From contig CALVZL010000021.1 of NCBI GenBank assembly GCA_944372525.1, positions 1 through 64,000 on the forward strand: a stretch of 64,000 bases of DNA, written 5' to 3'. Positions 17,207 through 26,600 of the stretch are shown one piece after another (the stretch's first letter is position 1; every line of letters starts with the position of its first letter). This stretch comes from an uncultured Clostridia bacterium. Its GTDB lineage: Bacteria; Bacillota; Clostridia; Christensenellales; Borkfalkiaceae. The notes under the pieces were generated by a model. The model did not search any database, was not told the DNA's origin, and was given only the letters and a program-made list of their open reading frames with translations. The position numbers were made by a program, and so were the translations under genes.

Positions 17207-18077
17207 TCCCCTGTCCTCCGCCGCACAGTCCGACCGAGACCAGATCTTCGCGTCCGTCCAGACAGACTGCTCCGAGCCGCCCCTTGCGGAAATCGTCGAG
17301 AATCGCGCGCTCGGCGCGCTCATAATCAAATTCTCCGCCCCGCAGCACGAATCCCCTGCGTGCGGCAACCGCATCCAGCATCTCCGCGGGGGTTCCCCCT
17401 TCGATGCCGTATCGTTCTTTCAACCCCCCGGGTATGCGCGCGAAAAGCTCTTCAAGCAAAAACAGGGCGATCTCGTCGAGCGCAAGGATCTCGTCGCTGA
17501 TGCACCCCAGACAGGCGAGCCGCCGCGCCAGCAGCTGATCGGAAAAAGAAGGCGGCATGGTCCCCGGGTTGTCGAGCAGTTCAAACTCCCCGCAACGCAC
17601 CCATTGTCTGCGCCTCGTCACGCCCGCTTTGTCGCCCACCTGCGCCCGCCGCTCGCCGCACAGCAGATTGATGACCGTGCTCTTGCCCGTATTCGGGACG
17701 CCCGCGACGAGGAACCGCGCAGGACGGGAACTCCCCTTCTCCCGCCTTCGGGCGAGCCGTTCCGCAGCGACCGCCTGCATGGCGGCGCGCAGTCTGCGTT
17801 CCTCCGAACGCTCGGTCGCATTCAGACAGAGCGCCGCCCTTCCCTCTCCGCGCAGGCAGGCAAGCAATGCCGCCGCCCCGTCTCCCGCAAGATCGGCTTT
17901 GTTGAGAAGATAAAGGACAGGACGGCCGCCGAGCAGTTCCGTCAATTTGGGATTATAGGAAGAGGCGGGCGCGCGCGCGTCGAGCACAAAGAGGACCGCG
18001 TCGCACAGCGCAAGGCAATCGCCCATCTCGCGCATCGCCTTTGCCATATGCCCGGGATACCACTGAATCGTCTTCAC
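17196..18077 (-). CDS. rbgA: Ribosome biogenesis GTPase RbgA (YlqF)
   Basis: A circularly permuted GTPase needed for late 50S assembly. The GTPase motifs appear in permuted order: G4 NKADL (about 65), G1 GVPNTGKST (about 130), then G3 DNPGT (about 175). The N-terminus KTIQWYPGHMAKAMREM is the family hallmark. The best start is the GTG at 18077, which overlaps the trmD stop (GTGA) and follows GGGGAGGAG by 6-7 nt; it gives 293 residues. A C-terminal helical domain contacts rRNA. Confidence 0.94.
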   Translation of the reverse strand: MKTIQWYPGHMAKAMREMGDCLALCDAVLFVLDARAPASSYNPKLTELLGGRPVLYLLNKADLAGDGAAALLACLRGEGRAALCLNATERSEERRLRAAMQAVAAERLARRREKGSSRPARFLVAGVPNTGKSTVINLLCGERRAQVGDKAGVTRRRQWVRCGEFELLDNPGTMPPSFSDQLLARRLACLGCISDEILALDEIALFLLEELFARIPGGLKERYGIEGGTPAEMLDAVAARRGFVLRGGEFDYERAERAILDDFRKGRLGAVCLDGREDLVSVGLCGGGQGNGR

Positions 18078-18751
18078 CGCGGCTCCTCCCCGAGCAGATC
18101 GGGACGGTTCTTTCTCGTGATCTCGAGCGCGCGTTCCCTCCGCCATTTGTCGATCTCCGCATGATTGCCGCTCCGAAGCACTTCGGGAACGGTAAGCCCC
18201 CTGTATTCCACGGGACGGGTGTACTGCGGATATTCGAGCAGGCGCTCCGAAAAGCTCTCCTGCACGAGCGAACCGGGCGAGAGCACCCCCTCCGCATAGC
18301 GCGCGACACAGTCGGTCACGACCATGGCGGGAAGCTCCCCTCCCGTAAGAACATAATCTCCGATGGAGAGTTCTTCATCAAAAAACAAATCGATCGCGCG
18401 CTGATCGACTCCCTCGTAATGCCCACACAGCAAGAGCAGTTGCTCGCAGGCAGCATATTCGTACACGGTCTCCTGACAAAACCGCCTTCCTTTGGGCGAA
18501 AGATAGACCCGCCGCGCCCGATGTTCGGGGTCCAGCGCCTCGACGGCGCTCCCGATCGGCTGCGCCATCATGACCATCCCCGCGCCTCCGCCAAAGGGGT
18601 AGTCGTCACATTTAAGATGCTTGTCCTGCGTATATTTTCGGATATCGACCACGTCGATGCAAATCTTTCCGTCTCGCTGCGCGCGTCCCAGAATGCTCCC
18701 GAAGAGCGGCGCAAACATTTCGGGAAAGAGGGTAAGGATGGTGATTCTCAT
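18074..18751 (-). CDS. trmD: tRNA (guanine-37 N1) methyltransferase
   Basis: Methylates G37 next to the anticodon to prevent frameshifting. The N-terminus MRITILTLFPEMF, the motif YPFGGGAGMVM and the SAM-binding knot SIGDYVLTGGELPAMV are all characteristic of the SPOUT-fold TrmD. 225 residues is within the normal range. It begins at the base next to the rimM stop, and rbgA starts on its own stop codon, giving a rimM-trmD-rbgA coupled block. Confidence 0.96.
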   Translation of the reverse strand: MRITILTLFPEMFAPLFGSILGRAQRDGKICIDVVDIRKYTQDKHLKCDDYPFGGGAGMVMMAQPIGSAVEALDPEHRARRVYLSPKGRRFCQETVYEYAACEQLLLLCGHYEGVDQRAIDLFFDEELSIGDYVLTGGELPAMVVTDCVARYAEGVLSPGSLVQESFSERLLEYPQYTRPVEYRGLTVPEVLRSGNHAEIDKWRRERALEITRKNRPDLLGEEPR

Positions 18752-19252
18752 TCAATAGACCGCCACTTCTTCAAAATTTTTCCTGTCGACGACAAGTTTT
18801 TTCTCCGCGGGCGACACGCCGACGATGACGCCCTTTCTCGCAGGAAAGAGAATTTCCTTTTCCCCCGCGCGGACGGTATAGATGTCCGTTCCCGCCTGTC
18901 TGATCTCGATAAGAACGCCAAGTTCCTCACCCGTCTCAAACAAGACGGTGCTCCCGAGCAGATCTGCAATATAATACCGCCCTTCTCCCGGATCGGGCGC
19001 TTCCTCTCTGAGGATCTCGACCCGTCTTCCGCGCAAGAGTTCCGCCGCATTCCGATCTGCAACGCCCTTCAAGCCGAGAAAGACGGCGCCCTCTCCGATG
19101 CGGACGGAAAGAATGCGAAACTCCTCCCCGTCGAGATAGACGCGGCGCAGTCCCTTGAAATCTTCCGCGCGGTCCGTGAAGGGCTTGACTTTGATCTCTC
19201 CGCGGATCCCCTGCGGTTTGAGCACTTCTCCGATATGCAGCATCCGTTCCAT
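18752..19252 (-). CDS. rimM: 16S rRNA processing protein RimM
   Basis: A 30S maturation factor that binds S19. 166 residues form two beta-barrel domains. The N-terminal motif IGEVLKPQGIRGEIKV is diagnostic, and the PRC-barrel follows after about residue 90 (YYIADLLGSTVLFETGEELG). It follows the tmk stop by 1 bp and abuts trmD, the usual rimM-trmD order. Confidence 0.95.
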   Translation of the reverse strand: MERMLHIGEVLKPQGIRGEIKVKPFTDRAEDFKGLRRVYLDGEEFRILSVRIGEGAVFLGLKGVADRNAAELLRGRRVEILREEAPDPGEGRYYIADLLGSTVLFETGEELGVLIEIRQAGTDIYTVRAGEKEILFPARKGVIVGVSPAEKKLVVDRKNFEEVAVY

Positions 19253-19253
19253 C

Positions 19254-19877
19254 TCAGAACCCGAACAGCTCGTCTGCCAGCGCCCGAATGTGCGCCTGCG
19301 TACAAGCCTTATCCTCCTCGCTCTTTACGATCGCGATCCGCTCGCGGTCGCGGTATTTTTCAAACAGTTCCAAATAGCGGGCGCGGATCTTGCGCTGTCC
19401 TTCGAGCGTCTCGTAGCGCTCCGTCTCTCCCCGCACCGAAACGCGGTCCATGCTTTCCTCGACCGGGATGTCGAGAAAGATCGTAAGATCGGGTCGGACC
19501 TCCATTGCGGGCGCATTGAGCGTCTCCACCCATTCGGAAGAAGCCAGCCCGCCGTTATAGGCAAGGGAGGAAAAATAAAAGCGGTCGCAGAGAACCGTCG
19601 TTCCCGCCGCAAGTTTTGCCAAAATTCCGTTGACGCCGTTTCGGATGTGATCCAGGCGATCGGCCGCAAACAGGGCGGCGATCGTCTCCTCGTCCGTCTC
19701 GATCCGCCCCGTCAGACAGGCGCGGAGCAGTCCCCCGAAGGGGGAATCGGTGGGCTCGCGCGTACAAAAAACGGGAATCCCCTTCCCCTTGAGATATTTT
19801 CCCAACAGTTTCAGCTGCGTGCTCTTGCCGCTGCCGTCTGTTCCTTCAAATACAATGAATTTCCCTTTTGCGTCCAT
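19254..19877 (-). CDS. tmk: Thymidylate kinase
   Basis: Phosphorylates dTMP to dTDP for DNA synthesis. The P-loop FEGTDGSGKSTQ, the DR-x motif CDRFYFSSLAY (DRY-type) and the LID region give a complete 207-residue enzyme when translation starts at MDAKGKF (19877). An in-frame ATG at 19886 lies partly inside the -10 box and would not be transcribed. The -10 hexamer ends 7 nt before the chosen ATG, so the mRNA is probably leaderless. First gene of the operon tmk-rimM-trmD-rbgA-rnhB-yraN-helicase-comEC-holA. Confidence 0.94.
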   Translation of the reverse strand: MDAKGKFIVFEGTDGSGKSTQLKLLGKYLKGKGIPVFCTREPTDSPFGGLLRACLTGRIETDEETIAALFAADRLDHIRNGVNGILAKLAAGTTVLCDRFYFSSLAYNGGLASSEWVETLNAPAMEVRPDLTIFLDIPVEESMDRVSVRGETERYETLEGQRKIRARYLELFEKYRDRERIAIVKSEEDKACTQAHIRALADELFGF

Positions 19878-19884
19878 ATGTTTC

Positions 19885-19913
19885 ATTATAGCAAACGCCC
19901 GCACTTTTGTCAA
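19885..19913 (-). promoter_or_regulatory. Consensus promoter of the tmk operon (leaderless)
   Basis: TTGACA (19913-19908), 17-nt spacer, TATAAT (19890-19885). Predicted transcription start is at 19877-19879, on or 2 nt before the tmk ATG. No Shine-Dalgarno can be present in such a short leader. The -35 box is in the loop of the degV terminator-like hairpin. Confidence 0.9.
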
Positions 19914-19921
19914 TGCGGGCG
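19896..19921 (-). terminator. Terminator-like hairpin after degV that contains the tmk -35 box
   Basis: An 8-bp GC-rich stem (19914-19921 with 19896-19903) with a 10-nt loop follows the degV stop by 17 bp. On the minus strand it is followed by TTTGCT, a weak U tract. The loop is TTGACAAAAG, so the promoter and terminator share bases. Confidence 0.65.
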
Positions 19922-19938
19922 CCGATTTTGAAGCCGAT

Positions 19939-20826
19939 TTATTTTTCTTCCTTCTCCAGCGGGATCGGTCTTTTGTCCGAGACGAAGATGACGCCGAGCG
20001 TACCCGGCCCGCAATGCGCCCCGATCACGGGGCCGACGATCTGCCGTACGATCTTTGCCTCCGGCCGTTTTTCCAGCACAAGATCTCTCAATCGGTCGCC
20101 CTCTTCCTTGCAATCGGCGTCAACGATATAGACGGGATATTCCGTCCCGGTCAGTTCCTGCGCAATGCGGTCCGCAAGCGTATGCAGCGTCTTTTTTCTG
20201 CCCGAGATCTTCCCGATCACGGAGAGCCCGCCCTTTTCATTGAATGTGAGCAGGGGCTTCAGCCCCAAAATCGTTCCCGCAACGGCGGCAATGCCGGAAC
20301 ATCTCCCGCCGCGCTTGAGATGCATGAGGTCGTCCACCGTAAAATAAACGGCCACACGGTCGGTAAATTCTTTGAGAAACGCAAGCAGCGCCTCGTCGCT
20401 CTTTCCCTGCTGTTTGAGGATCGCCGCCTGTTCGACCTGAATGCCCGCTCCCAGAGAAATGCTTTTCGTGTCAAATACCGTGCATTTGCGCGCAGGATAG
20501 CGCTCCTTCAATTCCCGCAGCGCAAGCGAAAGAGATTGAAACGTCCCGCTCATCGCATGAGAAAAGCTCAGATAGAGCACGTCCTCTCCCGCTTCGAACA
20601 TGGGTTCCAACACCTCTTTGTAATCTTCGGGATTGAGCGCCTGCGTCTTGGGAATCTCCCCTCCCCGCACCTTTGCGTAAAATGCCGCAAAATCCGTTTG
20701 CTCTCCCAAATCGTAAAAATATTCCTTCCCTTCCAAATAATAGGGCATCCGAATCACGCTCAAGCCAAGCTCTTTTGCACGAGTGTGCCACAGCTCGCAA
20801 TTGGAATCACACAGCAGTATGCTCAT
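19939..20826 (-). CDS. DegV family fatty-acid-binding protein
   Basis: 295 residues with the DegV fold. The N-terminal CDSNCEL, the loop LSFSHAMSGTFQSL with its S-G-T fatty-acid head-group site, and the C-terminal GPVIGAHCGPGTLGV (the conserved H and G-P-G-T) are all present. Members such as FakB bind fatty acids for phosphorylation by FakA, but no fakA is in this window and the exact ligand is not known. It is a single-gene unit with its own promoter, and GGAGGAGTTTGAC precedes the ATG. Confidence 0.93.
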   Translation of the reverse strand: MSILLCDSNCELWHTRAKELGLSVIRMPYYLEGKEYFYDLGEQTDFAAFYAKVRGGEIPKTQALNPEDYKEVLEPMFEAGEDVLYLSFSHAMSGTFQSLSLALRELKERYPARKCTVFDTKSISLGAGIQVEQAAILKQQGKSDEALLAFLKEFTDRVAVYFTVDDLMHLKRGGRCSGIAAVAGTILGLKPLLTFNEKGGLSVIGKISGRKKTLHTLADRIAQELTGTEYPVYIVDADCKEEGDRLRDLVLEKRPEAKIVRQIVGPVIGAHCGPGTLGVIFVSDKRPIPLEKEEK

Positions 20827-20874
20827 GTCAAACTCCTCCTTCCCGGCGTCCGTCTCGGCGCCGACTTCAAGTTC

Positions 20875-20903
20875 ATCTTACTACAGCGCGAAAAAAAAAG
20901 CAA
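20875..20903 (-). promoter_or_regulatory. Promoter of degV overlapping the mutY terminator
   Basis: TTGCTT (20903-20898), 17-nt spacer, TAAGAT (20880-20875). The -35 box is the outer part of the 3' arm of the upstream terminator and the U tract lies in the spacer. Confidence 0.7.
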
Positions 20904-20919
20904 GAAATTCTTCTTGCTT
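20891..20919 (-). terminator. Terminator of the purine operon (after mutY)
   Basis: A 9-bp perfect stem (20911-20919 with 20898-20906), 4-nt loop, and an uninterrupted nine-T stretch on the minus strand (counting the last bases of the stem). It closes the purE-to-mutY transcript. Confidence 0.9.
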
Positions 20920-20956
20920 TGTCAATATTTCTTAACAAATTTTTCCGCCGAACGAT

Positions 20957-21955
20957 TTACTCCAGCCATACCGCAAACGGACGAAACGCGGAGGGAAGCG
21001 CATATTTTGTTTTGATCTCCTCCTTCGTCGCCCACATGAAGGAGGGCGTTTCGCGGGGAACTTCCGCCAAAATTCCCGTCATATGCCATTCTACGTGTGT
21101 GAAGACATGCTTCGCCCGCATCGTTGCGAGCACAGGCGCAAAGACCTGTTCGGTCTGATAACAGGGGAACTGCCAAAGCCCCGCGAGCAGTCCCGTCCCT
21201 TCTCGCTTGACGAGCGCATATCTTTCGCCGCAGCGCAACACATAGACGAACTGCGTTTCGATCCTTCTTTCCTTTTTTTCCCCGCGGACGGGATATTTCG
21301 TCTCCTCTCCCGCGGCATGAGCGCGGCAGAGAGCGCGCCAGGGGCATTGCCCGCACAGCGGCGCCCCGTTGGGAAGGCAGACCAGAGCGCCCAATTCCAT
21401 GAGCGCCTGACAGAACTCCCCCGCTTCGGGAGGATAGACTTCTTTCAGCCGCGCCTCAAACTCCTTCCTTGCCTTCGCGCCGTCGATCTTGACGGGCGAG
21501 GCGAACAGCCGCGTGAGCACCCGCAGAACGTTGCCGTCCACGGCGGGACAGGGCAGATGGCAGGCAATCGAACAGATCGCTCCCGCCGTATAATCCCCCA
21601 CACCGGGCAGCGCGCGAACGCCCGCATAGTCTTGCGGGATCCCCTCTTTCGCCATCTGTTTCGCCGCGCGATGCAGATTGCGCGCACGGGAATAGTACCC
21701 CAGCCCTTCCCACGCTTTGAGCACTTCTTCTTCGTCTGCCGCGGCAAGCGCTTCCACTGAAGGAAACCGCTCGACAAACCGCAGAAAATATCCTTTTACC
21801 GCCTCGACGCGGGTCTGCTGCAACATGATCTCGGAGATCCAAACCCGATAAAACTCGGTATTTTCCCGCCAGGGAAGTTCTCGCCGACAGAGACGGTACC
21901 ACTCCAAAAGAAGGGGGACCGCCTCCGAAAGCAGCGCGTCTTCTCTCTCCTTCAT
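20957..21955 (-). CDS. mutY: A/G-specific adenine DNA glycosylase
   Basis: Removes adenine mispaired with 8-oxoguanine. The N-terminal HhH-GPD domain has the catalytic Glu in WISEIMLQQT, the hairpin LPGVGDYTAGA and the catalytic Asp in PAVDGNVLRV. The [4Fe-4S] cluster is in CLPNGAPLCGQCPWRALC with an upstream Cys (FCQALMELGALVC). A C-terminal Nudix-like 8-oxoG recognition domain covers about 225-332. It starts on the last base of the fhs stop (TGATG), so it is a passenger at the end of the purine operon. Confidence 0.95.
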   Translation of the reverse strand: MKEREDALLSEAVPLLLEWYRLCRRELPWRENTEFYRVWISEIMLQQTRVEAVKGYFLRFVERFPSVEALAAADEEEVLKAWEGLGYYSRARNLHRAAKQMAKEGIPQDYAGVRALPGVGDYTAGAICSIACHLPCPAVDGNVLRVLTRLFASPVKIDGAKARKEFEARLKEVYPPEAGEFCQALMELGALVCLPNGAPLCGQCPWRALCRAHAAGEETKYPVRGEKKERRIETQFVYVLRCGERYALVKREGTGLLAGLWQFPCYQTEQVFAPVLATMRAKHVFTHVEWHMTGILAEVPRETPSFMWATKEEIKTKYALPSAFRPFAVWLE

Positions 21956-23619
21956 CAGAACAGTCCCGTGATCTTTCCGTCCTCGTCCACGTCGATCCCC
22001 TCCGCCGCAGGAACTTTGGGAAGTCCGGGCATCGTGAGTATATTCCCCGTGAGCGCGACCACAAACCCTGCGCCCGCCGCCGCCTTCACGGCGCGCACGG
22101 TCACGGAAAATCCCTCCGGCGCGCCGAGCTTCGCGGCGTCGTCCGAAAAAGAATATTGCGTCTTCGCCATACAGACGGGAAGCGCGCCGTACCCGAGTGT
22201 CTCGAGCCGATCGATCTCTTCCTCCGCCTCGGGGGTATAGACGACCGCCTTCCCCCGATAGATCTTTGTCACGATCTCGCCGATTTTTTCCCGAATGGGC
22301 AGCGCCGCATCATAGCAGAAACGGAAGCGGTTTTCCTCTCCGCACAGGCGTACGACTTCGCGGGCAAGCGCCTCTCCGCCCTTTCCGCCCTCCGCCCAGA
22401 CGGTGGAGAGCACGACGTTCACGCCCAGCTCTCTGCATCGCTCGATCACGAGCGCGATCTCCGCGTCCGTATCCGTCGGAAAACGATTGACCGCAACCAC
22501 GGCGGGAAGACGGTAGACCTGCGTGACGTTCTCCACGTGGCGCAGCAAATTGGGAAGTCCGCGCCCGAGCGCCCCGAGATCCTCGGCGGCAAGTTCCTGT
22601 TTCGCCGCGCCCCCGTGCATCTTGAGCGCGCGTACGGTCGCCACGACGACAACGGCGTCGGGGCGCAGCCCCGCGCTGCGGCATTTGATGTCGAAGAATT
22701 TCTCCGCACCCAGGTCGGCGCCGAATCCCGCCTCCGTCACGACATAGTCGCCGAGTTTGAGCGCCGTCCTGGTCGCGATCACCGAATTGCAGCCGTGCGC
22801 GATGTTGGCAAAAGGACCTCCGTGCACGAACGCGGGCGTCCCCTCGAGGGTCTGCACGAGATTGGGGCGGAGCGCGTCTTTAAGAAGCGCCGCCATTGCG
22901 CCCACCGCCCGCAGATCGCCCGCCGTGACCGGCTTTCCGTCATAAGTATATCCCACAAGGATGCGTCCGAGCCGCTCTTTGAGGTCGTTCATCGAACGGG
23001 CAAGGCAGAGCACCGCCATCACCTCGCTCGCTACGGTGATATCGAATCCGTCCTTGCGCGGAACGCCGTTTTTTCCGCCGCCCAGCCCGTCTTCAATGTT
23101 GCGAAGCTGACGGTCGTTCATGTCCACACAGCGCCGCAGGACGATATGCGTCGGATCGATCCCGAGCGCATTCCCCTGAAAAATATGATTGTCGAGCATC
23201 GCGCAGAGCAAATTGTTCGCCGCGCCGATCGCGTGAAAATCCCCCGTGAAGTGCAAATTGATGTCCTCCATGGGAACGACCTGCGCATAGCCGCCGCCCG
23301 CCGCGCCCCCTTTGATCCCGAAAACGGGACCGAGCGAGGGCTCCCTCAGCGCCACCACCGCCTTTTTCCCGATGCGCCTGAGTCCGTCCGCGAGTCCGAC
23401 GGTTGTCGTCGTCTTGCCCTCTCCCGCCGGCGTGGGCGTGATCGCCGTGACCAAGATCAGCTTCCCGTCCGCCCGCTCCCGATTCATCACGGAGAGCGAA
23501 ACTTTTGCCTTATCTCTTCCGTAGTATTCGATCTCCTCCTCGGACAGTCCCGCCTCACGCGCAATTTGCCCGATGTGACGCATCTCGCATTCCTGTGCGA
23601 TCTGAATATCCGTCTTCAT
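21955..23619 (-). CDS. fhs: Formate-tetrahydrofolate ligase
   Basis: ATP-dependent synthesis of 10-formyl-tetrahydrofolate from formate. 554 residues, full length. The P-loop [18 protein letters not shown] and the glycine-rich [14 protein letters not shown] are diagnostic, and the [15 protein letters not shown] motif is present. It provides the formyl donor for PurN and the AICAR formyltransferase encoded upstream in the same operon, a sensible metabolic grouping. AAGGAGAAAAGAGA precedes the ATG; it lies 18 bp after purL. Confidence 0.97.
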   Translation of the reverse strand: MKTDIQIAQECEMRHIGQIAREAGLSEEEIEYYGRDKAKVSLSVMNRERADGKLILVTAITPTPAGEGKTTTTVGLADGLRRIGKKAVVALREPSLGPVFGIKGGAAGGGYAQVVPMEDINLHFTGDFHAIGAANNLLCAMLDNHIFQGNALGIDPTHIVLRRCVDMNDRQLRNIEDGLGGGKNGVPRKDGFDITVASEVMAVLCLARSMNDLKERLGRILVGYTYDGKPVTAGDLRAVGAMAALLKDALRPNLVQTLEGTPAFVHGGPFANIAHGCNSVIATRTALKLGDYVVTEAGFGADLGAEKFFDIKCRSAGLRPDAVVVVATVRALKMHGGAAKQELAAEDLGALGRGLPNLLRHVENVTQVYRLPAVVAVNRFPTDTDAEIALVIERCRELGVNVVLSTVWAEGGKGGEALAREVVRLCGEENRFRFCYDAALPIREKIGEIVTKIYRGKAVVYTPEAEEEIDRLETLGYGALPVCMAKTQYSFSDDAAKLGAPEGFSVTVRAVKAAAGAGFVVALTGNILTMPGLPKVPAAEGIDVDEDGKITGLF

Positions 23620-23637
23620 TCTCTTTTCTCCTTCCGC

Positions 23638-26600
23638 TCACCTGAAATATTTTACGGCGCTCTCGAACAGCTTCATGTCGTAATTCCCCGGGACGTTCCG
23701 ATACAGCCACGCCCCCGTGCGTTCGGCATGTCCCATCTTGCCGAACACTCTTCCGTCGGGAGACAGGATCCCCTCGATCGCCCCCGCGCTGCCGTTGGGA
23801 TTGAATCGGATGTCCATCGTCGGCTCGCCCGCCGCATCCGCATATTGGGTCATGATCTGTCCCTTTGCGGCAAGCTCCCGAATGAGCGCGTCCGAGGCGA
23901 TGAATTTCCCCTCCCCGTGCGAGACGGGAACGGAAATGAGATCCCCGACCTCCACGCCCGCGAGCCAGGGAGAACGGACGGAGGCGACCCGCACGCGCAC
24001 GATGCGCGACTGATGTCTGCCGATGTTGTTGTACGTGAGCGTCGGACAGGATTCGTCCGTCTCGACGATCTTCCCGTAGGGAACGAGGCCGAGCTTGATG
24101 AGCGCCTGAAATCCGTTGCAGATTCCGCCCATGAGTCCGTCGCGCGCGCCGAGCAATTTTTCGACCTGCTCCCGCAGCTCCGCGTTGCGGAAGAACGCCG
24201 TGATGAACTTGCCCGAGCCGTCCGGTTCGTCGCCTCCCGAAAATCCGCCGGGGAGGAAGAGGATCTGACAGTCTCTCATGCGAGCGGCGAAAGCGTCCAC
24301 CGAGCGGGAGACCTCCTCCTGCGTGCGGTTGCGGACGACAAAAATCTCCGTCCGTCCGCCCGCGTCCTCGAACGCCTTGGCGGTATCGTATTCGCAGTTG
24401 GTGCCGGGAAACACGGGAATGAGCACGACGGGCTTCGCGCAGCCCGCGCCGATCCGGGCGTTTGCTCTCTTCGCACAGGAATACGCCTGCGGCTTCTCGT
24501 CCGTCGAGGGAAGATTGCAGGGATACACCGGCTCGAGTTTTCCTTCATAGATCTCCCGCAGTGTTTCGAGCGGAAGCCGCGTCCCGCCCTGCGCGATCTC
24601 CGGCGTTTTTGTCGTTCTGCCGATCGTCTTTCCCTCCGTGCTGTCCGCAGGAAGCTCCAGCAAAAAGCTTCCGTATCCGTAGCCGAACAGCTCCCGCGTT
24701 GAAAGTGCTCCGAAGGCAAATCCGATCCCGTTTCCGAGACACATCTTGAGGATCCCCTCGGCAACGCCGCCGTACCCGAGCGTATAGGCGGAGACCGCCT
24801 TCTTCTCCCGCAGCAGACGGCTCACGGTCGCAAATACTTCCTTGAGGCTTTCCGCAACGGGAAGTCCGTTTTGATAGTCCGGCGCAAACAGCGCAACGCG
24901 GCTGCCCGCCCTCTTAAACTCCGGAGAGACCGCAGTTTCCGCTTTTCCCGTCGTCACCGCAAAGGAAATGAGCGTCGGCGGAACGTCGATGTGTTCGAAC
25001 GTACCGCTCATGGAGTCCTTCCCGCCGATCGCCGCAAAGCCAAGGTCCATCTGCGCCCGAAAGGCACCGAGCAGCGCAGAGAGCGGCTGTCCCCAGCGCT
25101 TGGGATCCCGCCCGGGTTTGAGAAAGTATTCCTGGAAGGAGAGATATCCCTCTTCCGTCGGCGCGCCGGATGCAACAAGTTTGCTCACGCTCTCGACGAC
25201 GGCAAGATAGGCGCCGTGGAAGGGGCTCTTCTCCGCGACATAGGGATTTCCGCCCCATGCCATAAAGGACGCCGTATCCGTGTGCCCTTTCTCCGAAGAA
25301 ATGAGATGCACCATTGCCTGAGGCGGAGTGAGCTGATTTTTCCCGCCGAAGGGCATGAGCACCGTTCCCGCGCCGATGGTCGAATCGAACCGCTCCGAAA
25401 GCCCGCGCTTGGAGCAGACGTTGAGATCGCCCGCCACCGCGCGGAACCCCTCCGCAAATTCCGAGGGAAGCGGTCTCGCATAATCCGCGCAGGGCGCCGC
25501 CTCCACGCAGATGTGTTTTTCCGCCCCGTTGGAATTGAGAAATTCCCGCGAGACGTCTACGATCGTCTTACCGTTCCAGCGCATGACGAGGCGGGGCGCC
25601 TGCGTCACTTCCGCAACGACGGTCGCCTCCAGGTTTTCCTCGTTCGCCAATTCGATAAACCGCGCCGCGTCCTGCCGTTCGACGACAACCGCCATGCGTT
25701 CCTGCGATTCGGATATGGCGAGTTCCGTCCCGTCCAATCCGTCATATTTCTTCGGCACGGCGTTAAGATCGATGTCCAGCCCGTCCGCGAGCTCTCCGAT
25801 CGCGACGGACACACCCCCTGCGCCGAAATCATTGCACCGCTTGACGAGCAGCATCGCCTCGCGGTTGCGGAAGAGCCGCTGCAGCTTCCGTTCCTCCGGC
25901 GCGTTTCCCTTCTGCACTTCCGCGCCGCAATGGGTCAGCGACTCCAGAGTGTGGGATTTTGAAGACCCGGTCGCGCCGCCGCAGCCGTCTCTCCCCGTCC
26001 TTCCGCCGAGCAGAATGACGACGTCGCCGGGCGCAGGGGTCTCGCGGCGCACATTCTCCGCGGGCGTCGCGGCGATCACCGCGCCGATCTCCAGCCTCTT
26101 CGCAACATATCCCTCATGATAGATCTCATCCACCTGTCCCGTCGCCAGCCCGATCTGATTGCCGTAGGAAGAATATCCCGCCGCCGCGGTGGTGACGATC
26201 TTGCGCTGCGGCAGCTTCCCCTTCCTCGTCTCGCGGACGGAGCGGAGCGGATCGCCGGCGCCCGTCACGCGCATCGCGGCGTAGACATAGCTCCTGCCCG
26301 AGAGCGGATCGCGGATCGCGCCGCCGATGCAGGTCGCAGCACCGCCGAACGGCTCGATCTCGGTGGGATGATTGTGTGTCTCATTTTTGAACAGAAGCAG
26401 CCAGTTCTCCTTTTTCCCGTCGATCTCCGCCTCGATCTTCACGGTGCAGGCGTTGATCTCCTCCGACTCGTCCAGTTTGCCGAGAAGCCCTCTCTTCTTC
26501 AAGACCTTCGCCGCAAGCGTGCCGATGTCCATGAGGTTGATCGGCTTGGTCCTGCCGATCTCTTCCCGTGCGGCAAGATATTCTTCATACGTCCTCTGCA

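Noticed and set aside
19878..19886. Upstream ATG for tmk giving MKHMDAKG
   Set aside because: This ATG overlaps the last bases of TATAAT and would lie upstream of the transcription start; family alignment begins at MDAKGKF.
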